Origin: Chitinophaga tropicalis | GTDB taxonomy: Bacteria > Bacteroidota > Bacteroidia > Chitinophagales > Chitinophagaceae | DNA length: 64,000 nucleotides | Direction: 5' to 3' | Assembly: GCF_009758205.1 (NCBI RefSeq) | Contig: NZ_WRXN01000012.1 | Span: 186,001-250,000 of the forward strand | In this document: positions 10,315 to 18,729 of the stretch, piece after piece | Layout of the letters: every line of letters starts with the position of its first letter | Position numbering within the stretch: position 1 is the first letter of the stretch | Made by a program: the position numbers and the translations under genes | Notes under the pieces: generated by a model | Database searches by the model: none | Seen by the model: only the letters and a program-made list of their open reading frames with translations | Told to the model about the DNA's origin: nothing

Positions 10315-10857
10315 ATGGAAGCGAATGTATTAACTGTACCCGGATTATATGGGTCCGGGCCGGAGCACTGGCAAACTATATGGGAAAAACTGCCGGGCTT
10401 CAAACGAATTGAACAGCAAAACTGGGATGCACCTGCTTTAAAGGACTGGGTACAAACAATTGAGGAAGCCGTTACCGAAGCCGGCCCTGATGTAGTAATT
10501 GCCGCGCACAGCCTGGGTTGTATAGCCCTGGTACACTGGGCCAGGCAAACGCAACAGCAGATAAGAGGCGCATTACTGGTTGCACCTGCTGATGCAGAAC
10601 GGCCAGGGTTCCCGGAAGCTGCTACAGGCTTTACGCCTATCCCACTGGAGCCGTTACCTTTTAAAAGTATTGTTGTATCCAGCACTAACGACGAATTTGC
10701 CTCTTTGCAGCGGGCGCAATCTTTTGCCGATGCCTGGGGCAGCCGCTTCGTAAACGCGGGTGAAATAGGACATATCAATGCAGCCTCTAAACTGGGAGAA
10801 TGGCCTATAGGGCAAAAACTGGTAACAGAATTGGTGATGAACTGGCAGACGTTATAA
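10315..10857 (+). CDS. RBBP9/YdeN-type serine hydrolase
   Basis: 180-residue single-domain alpha/beta hydrolase of the RBBP9/YdeN family, likely cytoplasmic (no signal peptide). The nucleophile elbow is AHSLGC (Ser about 67). The acid is probably the Asp in STNDEFA (about 125) and the base the His in GEIGHINA. The N-terminal VPGLYGSGPEHW carries the oxyanion-hole region of the family. The natural substrate is not known for the family. It ends just before a bidirectional terminator shared with the convergent araA. Confidence 0.82.
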   Translation: MEANVLTVPGLYGSGPEHWQTIWEKLPGFKRIEQQNWDAPALKDWVQTIEEAVTEAGPDVVIAAHSLGCIALVHWARQTQQQIRGALLVAPADAERPGFPEAATGFTPIPLEPLPFKSIVVSSTNDEFASLQRAQSFADAWGSRFVNAGEIGHINAASKLGEWPIGQKLVTELVMNWQTL

Positions 10858-10865
10858 AAAAAAGG

Positions 10866-10888
10866 CCATCCCGTCTAAAACGGGACGG
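10866..10888. terminator. Bidirectional terminator between the hydrolase and araA
   Basis: Stem of CC-TCCCGT with ACGGGA-GG (one internal mismatch). On the minus strand it is followed by about eight U, a strong end for the araBDA message; on the plus strand the tail CGTTTTA is weaker. Confidence 0.7.
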
Positions 10889-10935
10889 CGTTTTACTCCA
10901 CGTCATCATCGGCTGAGACAGCCTTATCTTGAATA

Positions 10936-12441
10936 TTATTTAAACCCTTTCATCAGGTAAAAAGCATCGTTCCACCTTAACTCATTCCTGAACTGGTAAA
11001 GGTTGGTGTCTTTTGCTATACGCACATATTCGATACCCGCCATATCCGCAAAGTCCTGCATATGCGCTGCTGACAGGTTCTGGCTATAACATGTATGGTG
11101 CGCACCACCTGCCTGTATCCATGCAGCACAACCTGTACGCATGTCTGGCAGCGGTTTCCACAATACCCTTGCTACCGGCAGTTTAGGCAGGTCATGTTCT
11201 GGTTTTACAGCTTCCACATCATTTACCAGCAGACGAAAACGGTTGCCCATATCAATAACAGAAGCATTGATAGCCGGTCCTGCAGCTACGTTAAATACCA
11301 GTCTCACAGGGTCAGCCTTACCGCCTATGCCCAGTGGGTGGATCTCGCAGGAAGCTTTACCATCTGCAATGGAAGAACAGATCTCCAGCATGTGAGCTCC
11401 CAGTACCAGCCTGTTGGACGGATCAAAGTGATAGGTATAATCTTCCATGAAAGAGTTACCTCCCGGTAAACCGCTACCCATAACTTTCATAGCCCTTACC
11501 AGTGCAGCTGTTTTCCAGTCGCCCTCACCGCCAAAGCCGTAACCGTCAGCCATCAGTCGCTGTACAGCTATACCTGGCAGCTGTTCCATGCCATGCAGGT
11601 CTTCGAATGTATCTGTAAAGCCTTTGAAGTTACCGTCTTCCAGGAATGCGCGCAGACCTATTTCTATACGAGCAGCCTCTCTCAGGGAATTATGCTGGGC
11701 ACCGCCCTTCAGCAGGCCGGAAGTCACTTTATAAGCGTCTGCATACTCAGTCACCAGTTTATCTATGGAGCTGTCGCTTACCTGTTTGATGAATTTCACC
11801 AGGTCACCGATACCATATCCGTTCACGGAATAACCGAACTGTAATTCAGCTTCTACTTTATCACCTTCAGTTACCGCTACCTGGCGCATGTTATCTCCGA
11901 TCCTTGCAAAACGTGCACCCTGCCAGTCAAACCAGCCAGCAGCAGCACGCAGCCATACGCCTATCTCTCCTACTACCTCGGGGTCCTGCCAGTGGCCGGC
12001 CACTACTTTACGGTCCATACGCATACGGGACATCATGAAACCAAATTCCCTGTCGCCATGTGCTGACTGGTTCAGGTTCATAAAGTCCATATCTATTGCA
12101 CCCCAGGGAATATCCCTGTTAAACTGTGTATGCAGGTGCAGTAATGGGCGCTGCAGCACTTTCAGGCCCCTGATCCACATTTTGGCAGGAGAGAATGTGT
12201 GCATCCATGCTATTATACCTATACAATTTTTGGCGTTATTCGCTTCCTGGCAGATCTGGTAGATCTCGTCCGGAGTTTTTACCACAGGTTTAAACACGAT
12301 CCGCACGGGGATGCTTCCTTCATTATCCAGCGATTGGGCAATCTGCTGTGCATGTACAGCTACCTGCTGTAATGTTTCTTCTCCATAAAGATGCTGGCTA
12401 CCGGTAATGAACCAGGCTTCTAATTGCTTCAACTGTATCAT
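10936..12441 (-). CDS. araA: L-arabinose isomerase
   Basis: Converts L-arabinose to L-ribulose, the first intracellular step of the pathway. 501 residues is the normal length. The start [15 protein letters not shown] is diagnostic of Ara[27 protein letters not shown] and the glutamate/histidine metal ligands in [23 protein letters not shown]-type segments match the manganese site of the family. It is the last gene of araB-araD-araA, 27 bases after araD. Confidence 0.97.
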   Translation of the reverse strand: MIQLKQLEAWFITGSQHLYGEETLQQVAVHAQQIAQSLDNEGSIPVRIVFKPVVKTPDEIYQICQEANNAKNCIGIIAWMHTFSPAKMWIRGLKVLQRPLLHLHTQFNRDIPWGAIDMDFMNLNQSAHGDREFGFMMSRMRMDRKVVAGHWQDPEVVGEIGVWLRAAAGWFDWQGARFARIGDNMRQVAVTEGDKVEAELQFGYSVNGYGIGDLVKFIKQVSDSSIDKLVTEYADAYKVTSGLLKGGAQHNSLREAARIEIGLRAFLEDGNFKGFTDTFEDLHGMEQLPGIAVQRLMADGYGFGGEGDWKTAALVRAMKVMGSGLPGGNSFMEDYTYHFDPSNRLVLGAHMLEICSSIADGKASCEIHPLGIGGKADPVRLVFNVAAGPAINASVIDMGNRFRLLVNDVEAVKPEHDLPKLPVARVLWKPLPDMRTGCAAWIQAGGAHHTCYSQNLSAAHMQDFADMAGIEYVRIAKDTNLYQFRNELRWNDAFYLMKGFK

Positions 12442-12468
12442 TTGCTGTTGGATTTTTTATGTGATGAG

Positions 12469-13164
12469 CTATTGACCATAATAAGCATCCGGTCCGTGTT
12501 TACGCTCAAAGTGTTTACGTATGAGAGAATCTTTTAAACGTGGCGCCTGGGCATTGATGTTTTCTGTCAGGAAAGCCATCTTTGCCACTTCTTCCAGAAC
12601 TGCCGCATTATAAACAGCCTTATGAGCTGTCTTACCCCAGGTAAAGGGAGCGTGATTACCTACCAGGATCATTTCCACGTCTTTGTATGAGAGACCTTTT
12701 TCCTTCATGTAGTTCATGATCTGGAAACCTGTCTCATGCTCATAATTTCCCTTTATCATTTCGTCGCTCATAGGAGGAGCGCAGGGTACGTCTACTGTCA
12801 GGTGATCTGCATGGGTGGTGCCAAAGATGGGAATATCCCTCTGCGCCTGTGCCCAGGCAGTGGCGTAGGTGGAATGTGTATGTACAATGCCACCTATTTC
12901 AGGCCAGTGTTTGTATAATACGGCGTGAGTCTTGGTATCTGAAGATGGGCGGCCGGTGCCTTCAACGGTCTTTGCGTCAAAGTCAACGATCACCATTTTC
13001 TCCGGCGACAGCTCAGCATACGGTACGCCGCTGGGTTTGATGGCAAATACTCCTTTGCTGTGGTCTGCCACGCTCACGTTCCCGAACGTGAACAGTACAA
13101 GTCCGAGCGCCGGCAGCTGCATATTGGCTTCATAAGCCTGCTCTTTTATTGCCTGATAGCTCAT
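12469..13164 (-). CDS. araD: L-ribulose-5-phosphate 4-epimerase
   Basis: Turns L-ribulose 5-phosphate into D-xylulose 5-phosphate, which enters the pentose phosphate pathway. 231 residues, full length. Class II aldolase fold with GNVSVADHSKG and KPSGVPY for phosphate binding and zinc ligands in HTHSTYATAWAQ and the later TTHADH. It overlaps the end of araB by four bases (ATGA), indicating translational coupling. Confidence 0.96.
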   Translation of the reverse strand: MSYQAIKEQAYEANMQLPALGLVLFTFGNVSVADHSKGVFAIKPSGVPYAELSPEKMVIVDFDAKTVEGTGRPSSDTKTHAVLYKHWPEIGGIVHTHSTYATAWAQAQRDIPIFGTTHADHLTVDVPCAPPMSDEMIKGNYEHETGFQIMNYMKEKGLSYKDVEMILVGNHAPFTWGKTAHKAVYNAAVLEEVAKMAFLTENINAQAPRLKDSLIRKHFERKHGPDAYYGQ

Positions 13165-14804
13165 ACATATAATTTTTCAGTGAATGCTCCTAATTCCTTG
13201 AACCTCGCATAGCGTTTAGCGTAGTAAGGCACATTCTCAGCACGCGGGTGCCATACTGTTTCGAAGCCGGAGGACATGGCTTCCTGTGCAGCCGCTATAT
13301 CTTTGTAAACACCTGCTGCTACAGCTGCGAACATTGCTGCTCCCAGTGCACAGGCGTTCTCGCTGTTGACTATTTTGATAGGCCTGTTCATCACATCTGC
13401 AAGTACCTGCATGGCGTAAGCTGATTTCTTGGCTACACCGCCCAGGGCAATCACCTCGTTAATAGGCACTCCTTCCTGTACGAAGCGCTCTGCAATATGC
13501 TGAGCACCGAAGGCTGTAGCTTCTACCAGTGCCTTGAACATCTCTGCTGCGTCAATACCCAGGTGAAGGCCGGTGATGGTGCTTTTAAGCGTGTGGTTAG
13601 CGTCCGGTGTACGGCGACCGTTAAACCAGTCCAGCGCCAGCGGATCATTGTCCCTCAGAGGCAGCTGTTGCGCCTGCTGGGAGAGATGTCCTAACAGTTT
13701 GCCTTCCACCTGTGCCAGTTTATCTGTTTCTTCCGGCAGTAAAGTATATAAAGGGCCCATGATAAGGCGGCGAAGCCAGGCGAATACGTCGCCATAGGCA
13801 GACTGCCCTGCTTCCAGTCCCAGCATACCTGGTATTACAGAACCGTCTACCTGTCCGCAGATACCTTTCACAAACAGGTGTCCTGCTTCTTCCATGGGAG
13901 CAACCAGGATATCGCAGGTGCTGGTGCCTATCACTTTACAGAGGGAATAGGACCTGATGCCGCCGCCCACGGCGCCCATGTGAGCGTCAAATGCGCCGGT
14001 GCCTATTACCACGTCTGCAGGTAATCCCAGGCGCTCAGCCCATTCGCTGCTGATGGTGCCTGCGGGTATAGTGGCTTCTACGGTGTCTTTATATGTCTGG
14101 TCGTATTTACCTAACAGCGGATTCAGTTTCTCCAGGAAGTCTTTGGGCGGCAGGCCGTTCCATGACTCATGCCACATAGCTTTGTGACCAGCCGCGCACC
14201 TGCTGCGCAACAGGGTGCCAAGGCTTTTGTTGCCGGTCAATACCGCTGGCACCCAGTCGCAATGCTCTACCCAGGAAACCGCCTTTTCCCTGATGGCCGC
14301 GTCTTCCTGTATTACATGCAGGATCTTTGCCCAGAACCATTCGCTGCTGTAAATACCTCCGCAATACTTTGTATAGTCGGTACTGTTTGCGTGGGCCACC
14401 TCGTTGATCAGTGCTGCTTCTGTATTGGCGGTATGATCTTTCCATAATACGAACATGGCATTGGGATTGTTCTCAAATCCCGGTAATAATGCCAGCGGGG
14501 TACCTGTTTCATCTACCGGACCAGGTGTGGAACCGGTAGTATCCACAGAAATACCTTTTACCAGCGCTGCTGTGCCCGGAGGGCATTGCGCCAGTGCTCC
14601 CTTAATGCTTTTTTCAAGCCCTTCCAGGTAATCCAGGGGATGTTGGCGGTATTGCTGCACGGAGGGATCGCAATACAGGCCTTTCTGCCAGCGGGAATAA
14701 AGATGGACTGCGCTGCCTGCTTCTTCCCCGGTGCGGGTGTTTACCACAAGTGAACGCACTGAGTCGGTGCCAAAGTCAACACCAATTACAAATGAATTTT
14801 CCAT
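13161..14804 (-). CDS. araB: Ribulokinase
   Basis: Phosphorylates L-ribulose with ATP. A FGGY-family kinase of 547 residues: N-terminal GVDFGTDSVRSLVV phosphate-binding segment, DTTGSTPGPVD substrate region, GTGAFDAHMGAVGGG, and C-terminal ALGGVAKKSAYAMQVLADV of the ATP-binding half. I prefer the ATG at 14804; a GTG nine bases earlier is in frame but would add only three residues. First gene of araB-araD-araA, with a candidate AraR operator about 130 bases upstream. Confidence 0.96.
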   Translation of the reverse strand: MENSFVIGVDFGTDSVRSLVVNTRTGEEAGSAVHLYSRWQKGLYCDPSVQQYRQHPLDYLEGLEKSIKGALAQCPPGTAALVKGISVDTTGSTPGPVDETGTPLALLPGFENNPNAMFVLWKDHTANTEAALINEVAHANSTDYTKYCGGIYSSEWFWAKILHVIQEDAAIREKAVSWVEHCDWVPAVLTGNKSLGTLLRSRCAAGHKAMWHESWNGLPPKDFLEKLNPLLGKYDQTYKDTVEATIPAGTISSEWAERLGLPADVVIGTGAFDAHMGAVGGGIRSYSLCKVIGTSTCDILVAPMEEAGHLFVKGICGQVDGSVIPGMLGLEAGQSAYGDVFAWLRRLIMGPLYTLLPEETDKLAQVEGKLLGHLSQQAQQLPLRDNDPLALDWFNGRRTPDANHTLKSTITGLHLGIDAAEMFKALVEATAFGAQHIAERFVQEGVPINEVIALGGVAKKSAYAMQVLADVMNRPIKIVNSENACALGAAMFAAVAAGVYKDIAAAQEAMSSGFETVWHPRAENVPYYAKRYARFKELGAFTEKLYV

Positions 14805-14933
14805 AACGTACACAACATTTGCGGGCCTGACTACAACCGGGCTGCTTACAGGGTGTTGCCACCTTTACCATAAGCCCCTGTCTGACCGGCCCCTGAACTC
14901 GTATTTAGTGATTAATAATAATTCCTGTTCTTT

Positions 14934-14950
14934 ATTGTCAGATGGACAAT
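14934..14950. promoter_or_regulatory. Candidate AraR operator upstream of araB
   Basis: Perfect inverted repeat ATTGTC-N5-GACAAT in the araR-araB gap. Very similar 17-bp sites lie before araR and before the symporter gene, which supports one shared regulator. Assignment to AraR is inference from position. Confidence 0.55.
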
Positions 14951-14972
14951 TATTTGACCGGACAAAAAAATG

Positions 14973-15012
14973 CTGATATGAGCATCACTGGGTACAGTGA
15001 TTATCATATCAG
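14973..15012 (-). terminator. Intrinsic terminator of araR
   Basis: Two-part stem: CTGATATGA/TCATATCAG outside and TCACTG/CAGTGA inside, separated by a small internal loop, then seven U on the minus strand. It insulates araR from araBDA, so araB needs its own promoter. Confidence 0.82.
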
Positions 15013-15017
15013 AGTGA

Positions 15018-15722
15018 TCATTTCAGATTTCCCGGATCGGAAACAAAATTGAGGAAGGCGTGGAATTTGGCGCTGTACTTTCTTTTATCCAGCTTGTAAT
15101 AGAATGCCCCCCTTTTGGAAGTAGCCCTCTCCTTTTCTTTTTGTTTAATCAGTAAACCCGTGGATAATACTTTCCTGCTAAAATTTCTTTTGTCAAAGCC
15201 TGCATCATAAACTGCCTCGAACAGGATCTGTAACTGAGGGATCGTGAACTTAGCCGGTAGCAACTCGAACAACAGAGGATGGATGGCGGCCTTATAACGC
15301 AATCTTGCCTGGGCTTCTGTCACCATGTCAGCATGGTCAAAGATCAGCTTTGGCGCATCTTTTAAAGGAAACCACTCAGCTTTGAACTCGTCCGTGATCT
15401 GCTGTTTGTACTGATTGATATCTATCAGTGCAAAATAAGCTACAGACAAGGTCCTCTCCATTGGGTCCCTCCGGGGGCTGCCAAAAGCAGTCAGTTGCTC
15501 CATGTACACTCCGTCTAATCCTGTCAGCTTAGTCAGTGTACGGGCTGCCGCGTCTTCCAGACTTTCATCCGGCTGTACGAAACCACCCATCAGGCTCCAT
15601 TTTCCCTTCTCCGGTTCAAAACCACGTTTAATCAATAAAAGCTTGAGATCCTGTCCGTCAAATCCGAAAATAATACAGTCTACAGCTACCAGCATGCGGG
15701 TTTGCCGGGAATAACGTGTCAT
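15018..15722 (-). CDS. araR: NUDIX-type arabinose regulator AraR
   Basis: 234 residues: N-terminal NUDIX-like domain (about 10-145) followed by a winged-helix DNA-binding domain (about 155-225). This is the NrtR-like regulator family; the Bacteroides thetaiotaomicron member is a known L-arabinose-responsive repressor of arabinose genes. The NUDIX box is degenerate (GGFVQPDESLEDAAARTLTK lacks the REXXEE core), fitting ligand sensing rather than hydrolysis. It lies between araB and the symporter and probably controls both and itself. The start ATG at 15722 is the only good one. Confidence 0.85.
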   Translation of the reverse strand: MTRYSRQTRMLVAVDCIIFGFDGQDLKLLLIKRGFEPEKGKWSLMGGFVQPDESLEDAAARTLTKLTGLDGVYMEQLTAFGSPRRDPMERTLSVAYFALIDINQYKQQITDEFKAEWFPLKDAPKLIFDHADMVTEAQARLRYKAAIHPLLFELLPAKFTIPQLQILFEAVYDAGFDKRNFSRKVLSTGLLIKQKEKERATSKRGAFYYKLDKRKYSAKFHAFLNFVSDPGNLK

Positions 15723-15822
15723 ACTTTCCTGGTATTTAATTCCGCTAATATAAAACTCCCCGTTGATATTGCCAGTTTTTACTTAACAGACTAATTGTTT
15801 TCATACACAAGATAGGTAATTA

Positions 15823-15839
15823 AATGTCAAAATAACAAT
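15823..15839. promoter_or_regulatory. Candidate AraR site upstream of araR
   Basis: AATGTCAAAATAACAAT differs from the ATTGT-N7-ACAAT pattern of the other two candidate sites at one position. Its place about 100 bases before the araR start suggests autoregulation. Weaker than the araB site because the repeat is not perfect. Confidence 0.4.
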
Positions 15840-15938
15840 TATTTTTCGAGAGTGTGGATACTGGTCAATTTGCTGCTGTACAGGGATAAGAATTGATCAA
15901 AGAGTGTTGGAGTTGCTGCTATACAGAGCCGGAAATTA

Positions 15939-15985
15939 CTCAAAAAAGATCGCTTTTGCCTTCGGCAAAAGCGATCTTTTTTGAG
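15939..15985. terminator. Strong bidirectional terminator after the HAD gene
   Basis: Perfect stem of about 22 bp capped by a UUCG-type loop, with CAAAAAAGATC on one side and GATCTTTTTTG on the other. It follows the stop of the minus-strand HAD gene (16011). Either direction would give a U-rich tail. Confidence 0.85.
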
Positions 15986-16010
15986 ATAAGAGAGCCAGTC
16001 TCCGGCTGGC

Positions 16011-16661
16011 TTATAGGCTTTCGGGAGAGAAATCTGTATAATCCTGTATAAAAGTTATGATATTATCATACTGGCTGAACTCTTCCCTGGTATGCATAGT
16101 AGTGATCACTACCGCTTTCATCCCTGCATTGGCAGCCGCTTCCACTCCTTTGGGAGCGTCTTCAAAAACGATACAATCAGCAGGAGCAGCGCCCAGCTCT
16201 TCTGCAGCTTTCAGGAACACCTCAGGATCAGGTTTGCTGGCCACCACATCATCTGCAGTAACAATAGAGCTGAAATATTTACGTACATCCAGGTTATCGA
16301 GAGCAAAATCTACGTTAAACGGGATAGCCGCCGTACCTATAGCCATAGGAATATTCATCTGCCTGGCTTTCTCCAGGAACTCCTGCAACCCAGGTATGAG
16401 CTTTAGGTGAGGACGATAGGCCGCCTGGTAACGGCGCTCCTTTTCGAGTGATAAAGTGTTCATCTCTTCCTCTGTAAACCTGCCCTCTCCGAAAATACGG
16501 ACCAATACCTCACTGTTCTTACCGTACATCTCCTTTTTTACAGCATCGCGGGTCATTCCGGCGCCCAGGTCCTCATTCAGGATGTTGTACCAGCCATGCA
16601 CATGATATTCCATATCGTCAATCATAGTGCCGTTCATGTCGAAAATAAATGCCTTTTTCAT
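16011..16661 (-). CDS. HAD-superfamily beta-phosphoglucomutase-like protein
   Basis: 216 residues, class with an alpha-helical cap as in beta-phosphoglucomutase and small sugar phosphatases. Motif I is FDMNGTMID: Asp8 is the nucleophile, but the second Asp, the general acid/base of HAD phosphatases, is Asn10. Motif II is the Thr in IGTAA, motif III a Lys in SKPDPEVF, motif IV EDAPKGVEAA. The gene sits inside the arabinose cluster between the symporter and araR, so removal of a misformed sugar phosphate is a possible job, but this is inference. Whether the Asn form is active cannot be told from sequence. Confidence 0.75.
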   Translation of the reverse strand: MKKAFIFDMNGTMIDDMEYHVHGWYNILNEDLGAGMTRDAVKKEMYGKNSEVLVRIFGEGRFTEEEMNTLSLEKERRYQAAYRPHLKLIPGLQEFLEKARQMNIPMAIGTAAIPFNVDFALDNLDVRKYFSSIVTADDVVASKPDPEVFLKAAEELGAAPADCIVFEDAPKGVEAAANAGMKAVVITTMHTREEFSQYDNIITFIQDYTDFSPESL

Positions 16662-16748
16662 ACTATTATTTTTGATAGCAGGGCCACCTGCGATGCCCCT
16701 GTTGAAATGTGCGGCACAAAGCTATCTCAATATGTGGCAAAAAGCAAG

Positions 16749-16770
16749 AAGGTCGAATGACTTCGACCTT
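16749..16770 (-). terminator. Terminator of the symporter gene
   Basis: AAGGTCGAA/TTCGACCTT stem with a four-base loop, followed on the minus strand by a U-rich CTTGCTTTTT. It lies between the symporter and the HAD gene. Confidence 0.65.
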
Positions 16771-16857
16771 CGGCGATCATAGTTCACGTTATTGAATCGG
16801 CCGCATGCGGCAAAAATTACTGTGTAGTATGCATGCAGCTCGCAGAAACTCTTTTTC

Positions 16858-18555
16858 TTACCAGAACCTCACATACAATGCGCTCAGGATAAGCAGGGTA
16901 GCCACTATCATGATAATGGTGGCAGGCTGCAGCCTGAACATAGCTTTATCCAGTACAAATGCTTTTGGATTCACTTTAGGTCCCGCAAGGCTCAATCCCA
17001 CCATCACCAGTAAAGTGAAGAAGAATGCCCATCCCATGCAGATCTGGAAAGGTATCTCGTAAACGCCCTTATTATTAATAAAGGCAGTATACAGCCATGT
17101 TTCAGTTCCAAACCAGCGGGGAGCATAGTTATTGAATACAACAGACAGCAGGAAACCGGTAACAATACCAGCTACAGCTGCTGTTCCGGTGGTACGTTTC
17201 CAGAACATACCCAGCAGGAACATGGCAAATACCCCCGGACTGATAAACCCGGTATATTTCTGGATGAAGGTGAAACCACCCTCTCCACCTATACCCAGCA
17301 GGTCATTCCAGGTAAAGGCTATAGCTACCAGCATAGCGCCGAATATAGCTATGCGGCCTGTCCATACCAGCTTCTTCTCGTCCGCTTCTTTGTCTATATA
17401 ACGTTTATAAATGTCCAGTGTAAAGATCGTAGAGATACTGTTGGCCTTTCCTGCCAGAGAAGCTACTATCGCAGCTGTTAAAGCAGCAAGAGAAAGACCT
17501 TTCAGGCCCTCGGGCAGGAACGTCAGCACGGCGGAATAGGCGTTGTCAGGATTGAACACATTCCCAGGCGCCATTTCCTGCTGTAAAGCACCATTCTTAT
17601 ACAGTACATAAGCTGCTATACCCGGCAACATCACGATAACAGGCATCATCAGTTTCAGGAAGCCGGCAAACAGGATCCCGTTACGGGCAGTCTGCAGATT
17701 AGCACCCAGTGCTCTTTGCGTGATATATTGGTTACAACCCCAGTAGTTCAGGTTAATGATCCATTGCCCGGCAAAATAAATAGTGATACCAGGCAGCATC
17801 AGGTAGCGGTTAATGTACTCCTGCGAAGCCCCAGGTCCCGGTTTATCCAGTATCATTTTGAAGTGATCAGGAGAATTTGTCATCAGGGCCTTAAAGCCTG
17901 CCAGCGCATCTTTTCCCAGTCCGAAATGCTCGCTCACCATAGTCAGCGCCAGCCAGGTAGTGGCCAATCCACCAATGATCAGCACCAGTACCTGTATCAC
18001 ATCCGTATAACCTATCACCTTCATACCTCCCAGCGTGATGATCAGCGCAAATGCTGCCAACCCTATCATCACAAGGTGGAAGTTACCATTACCTATCAGG
18101 TTATTGATGGCCAGCGCACCCAGGAACAGGATGGAAGTAAGATTCACAAAAACATACAGGAACAGCCAGAAAATAGCCATGATCAGCGCTACCGTCTTGT
18201 TATACCGCGTTTCCAGGAACTGCGGCATCGTGTAGATCTTATTCTTCAGGTATACGGGCATAAACCAGACAGCAACAATGATCAGCGCTACCGCTGCTAT
18301 CCACTCATAGGCAGATACCGCGATCCCCACAGTAAAGCCGTTTCCACTCATCCCGATAAATTGTTCTGCTGAAATGTTGGAGGCTATTAAAGAGGCACCA
18401 ATAGCCCACCACGTAAGGGAACCTTCTGCCAGGAAAAAATCCTTCGTGCTCATGGTCTCCTTCTTCTTCCTCAGATAGATCCAGTAGCCGTAAGATGCTA
18501 CTACCAGGAAATAAATAATGAAAATAACATAGTCAATGCCGCCTAGTCTATTCAT
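16858..18555 (-). CDS. Sodium:solute symporter, probable L-arabinose importer
   Basis: 565-residue inner-membrane SSS-family (SGLT-like) symporter with about 14 hydrophobic helices. Recognisable pieces are DFFLAEGSLTWWAIGASLIASNISAEQFIGMSG split over the first helices, and GGMKVIGYTDVIQ. The N-terminal helix IDYVIFIIYFLVVASYGYW fits the start at 18555. The arabinose substrate is inferred from the adjacent araR and ara genes and from a candidate AraR site before the gene; the family also carries glucose, myo-inositol and sialic acid. Confidence 0.85.
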   Translation of the reverse strand: MNRLGGIDYVIFIIYFLVVASYGYWIYLRKKKETMSTKDFFLAEGSLTWWAIGASLIASNISAEQFIGMSGNGFTVGIAVSAYEWIAAVALIIVAVWFMPVYLKNKIYTMPQFLETRYNKTVALIMAIFWLFLYVFVNLTSILFLGALAINNLIGNGNFHLVMIGLAAFALIITLGGMKVIGYTDVIQVLVLIIGGLATTWLALTMVSEHFGLGKDALAGFKALMTNSPDHFKMILDKPGPGASQEYINRYLMLPGITIYFAGQWIINLNYWGCNQYITQRALGANLQTARNGILFAGFLKLMMPVIVMLPGIAAYVLYKNGALQQEMAPGNVFNPDNAYSAVLTFLPEGLKGLSLAALTAAIVASLAGKANSISTIFTLDIYKRYIDKEADEKKLVWTGRIAIFGAMLVAIAFTWNDLLGIGGEGGFTFIQKYTGFISPGVFAMFLLGMFWKRTTGTAAVAGIVTGFLLSVVFNNYAPRWFGTETWLYTAFINNKGVYEIPFQICMGWAFFFTLLVMVGLSLAGPKVNPKAFVLDKAMFRLQPATIIMIVATLLILSALYVRFW

Positions 18556-18618
18556 AATCAGTGGAATGTGATTTAGGTACAGTTATGTTTTTCTAACGCT
18601 GGGCACAAGTTAGTGATA

Positions 18619-18635
18619 ATTGTCAATTTTACAAT
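18619..18635. promoter_or_regulatory. Candidate AraR site upstream of the symporter
   Basis: ATTGTCAATTTTACAAT, an ATTGT-N7-ACAAT inverted repeat of the same 17-bp length as the araB site, about 65 bases before the symporter start. Confidence 0.5.
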
Positions 18636-18681
18636 TAAATTTTTTGAAGAGAGGATTATTTAGGTTTTTTTTAAGAAAAAA

Positions 18682-18700
18682 AGCTGACCTACGGCCAGCT
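18682..18700 (-). terminator. Terminator of the S33 hydrolase gene
   Basis: AGCTGGCC/GGTCAGCT stem (one G-U pair) and seven U on the minus strand, 30 bases after the stop at 18730. Confidence 0.75.
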
Positions 18701-18729
18701 ATAAAAGACAAATACGAGTACTTTGAGAC

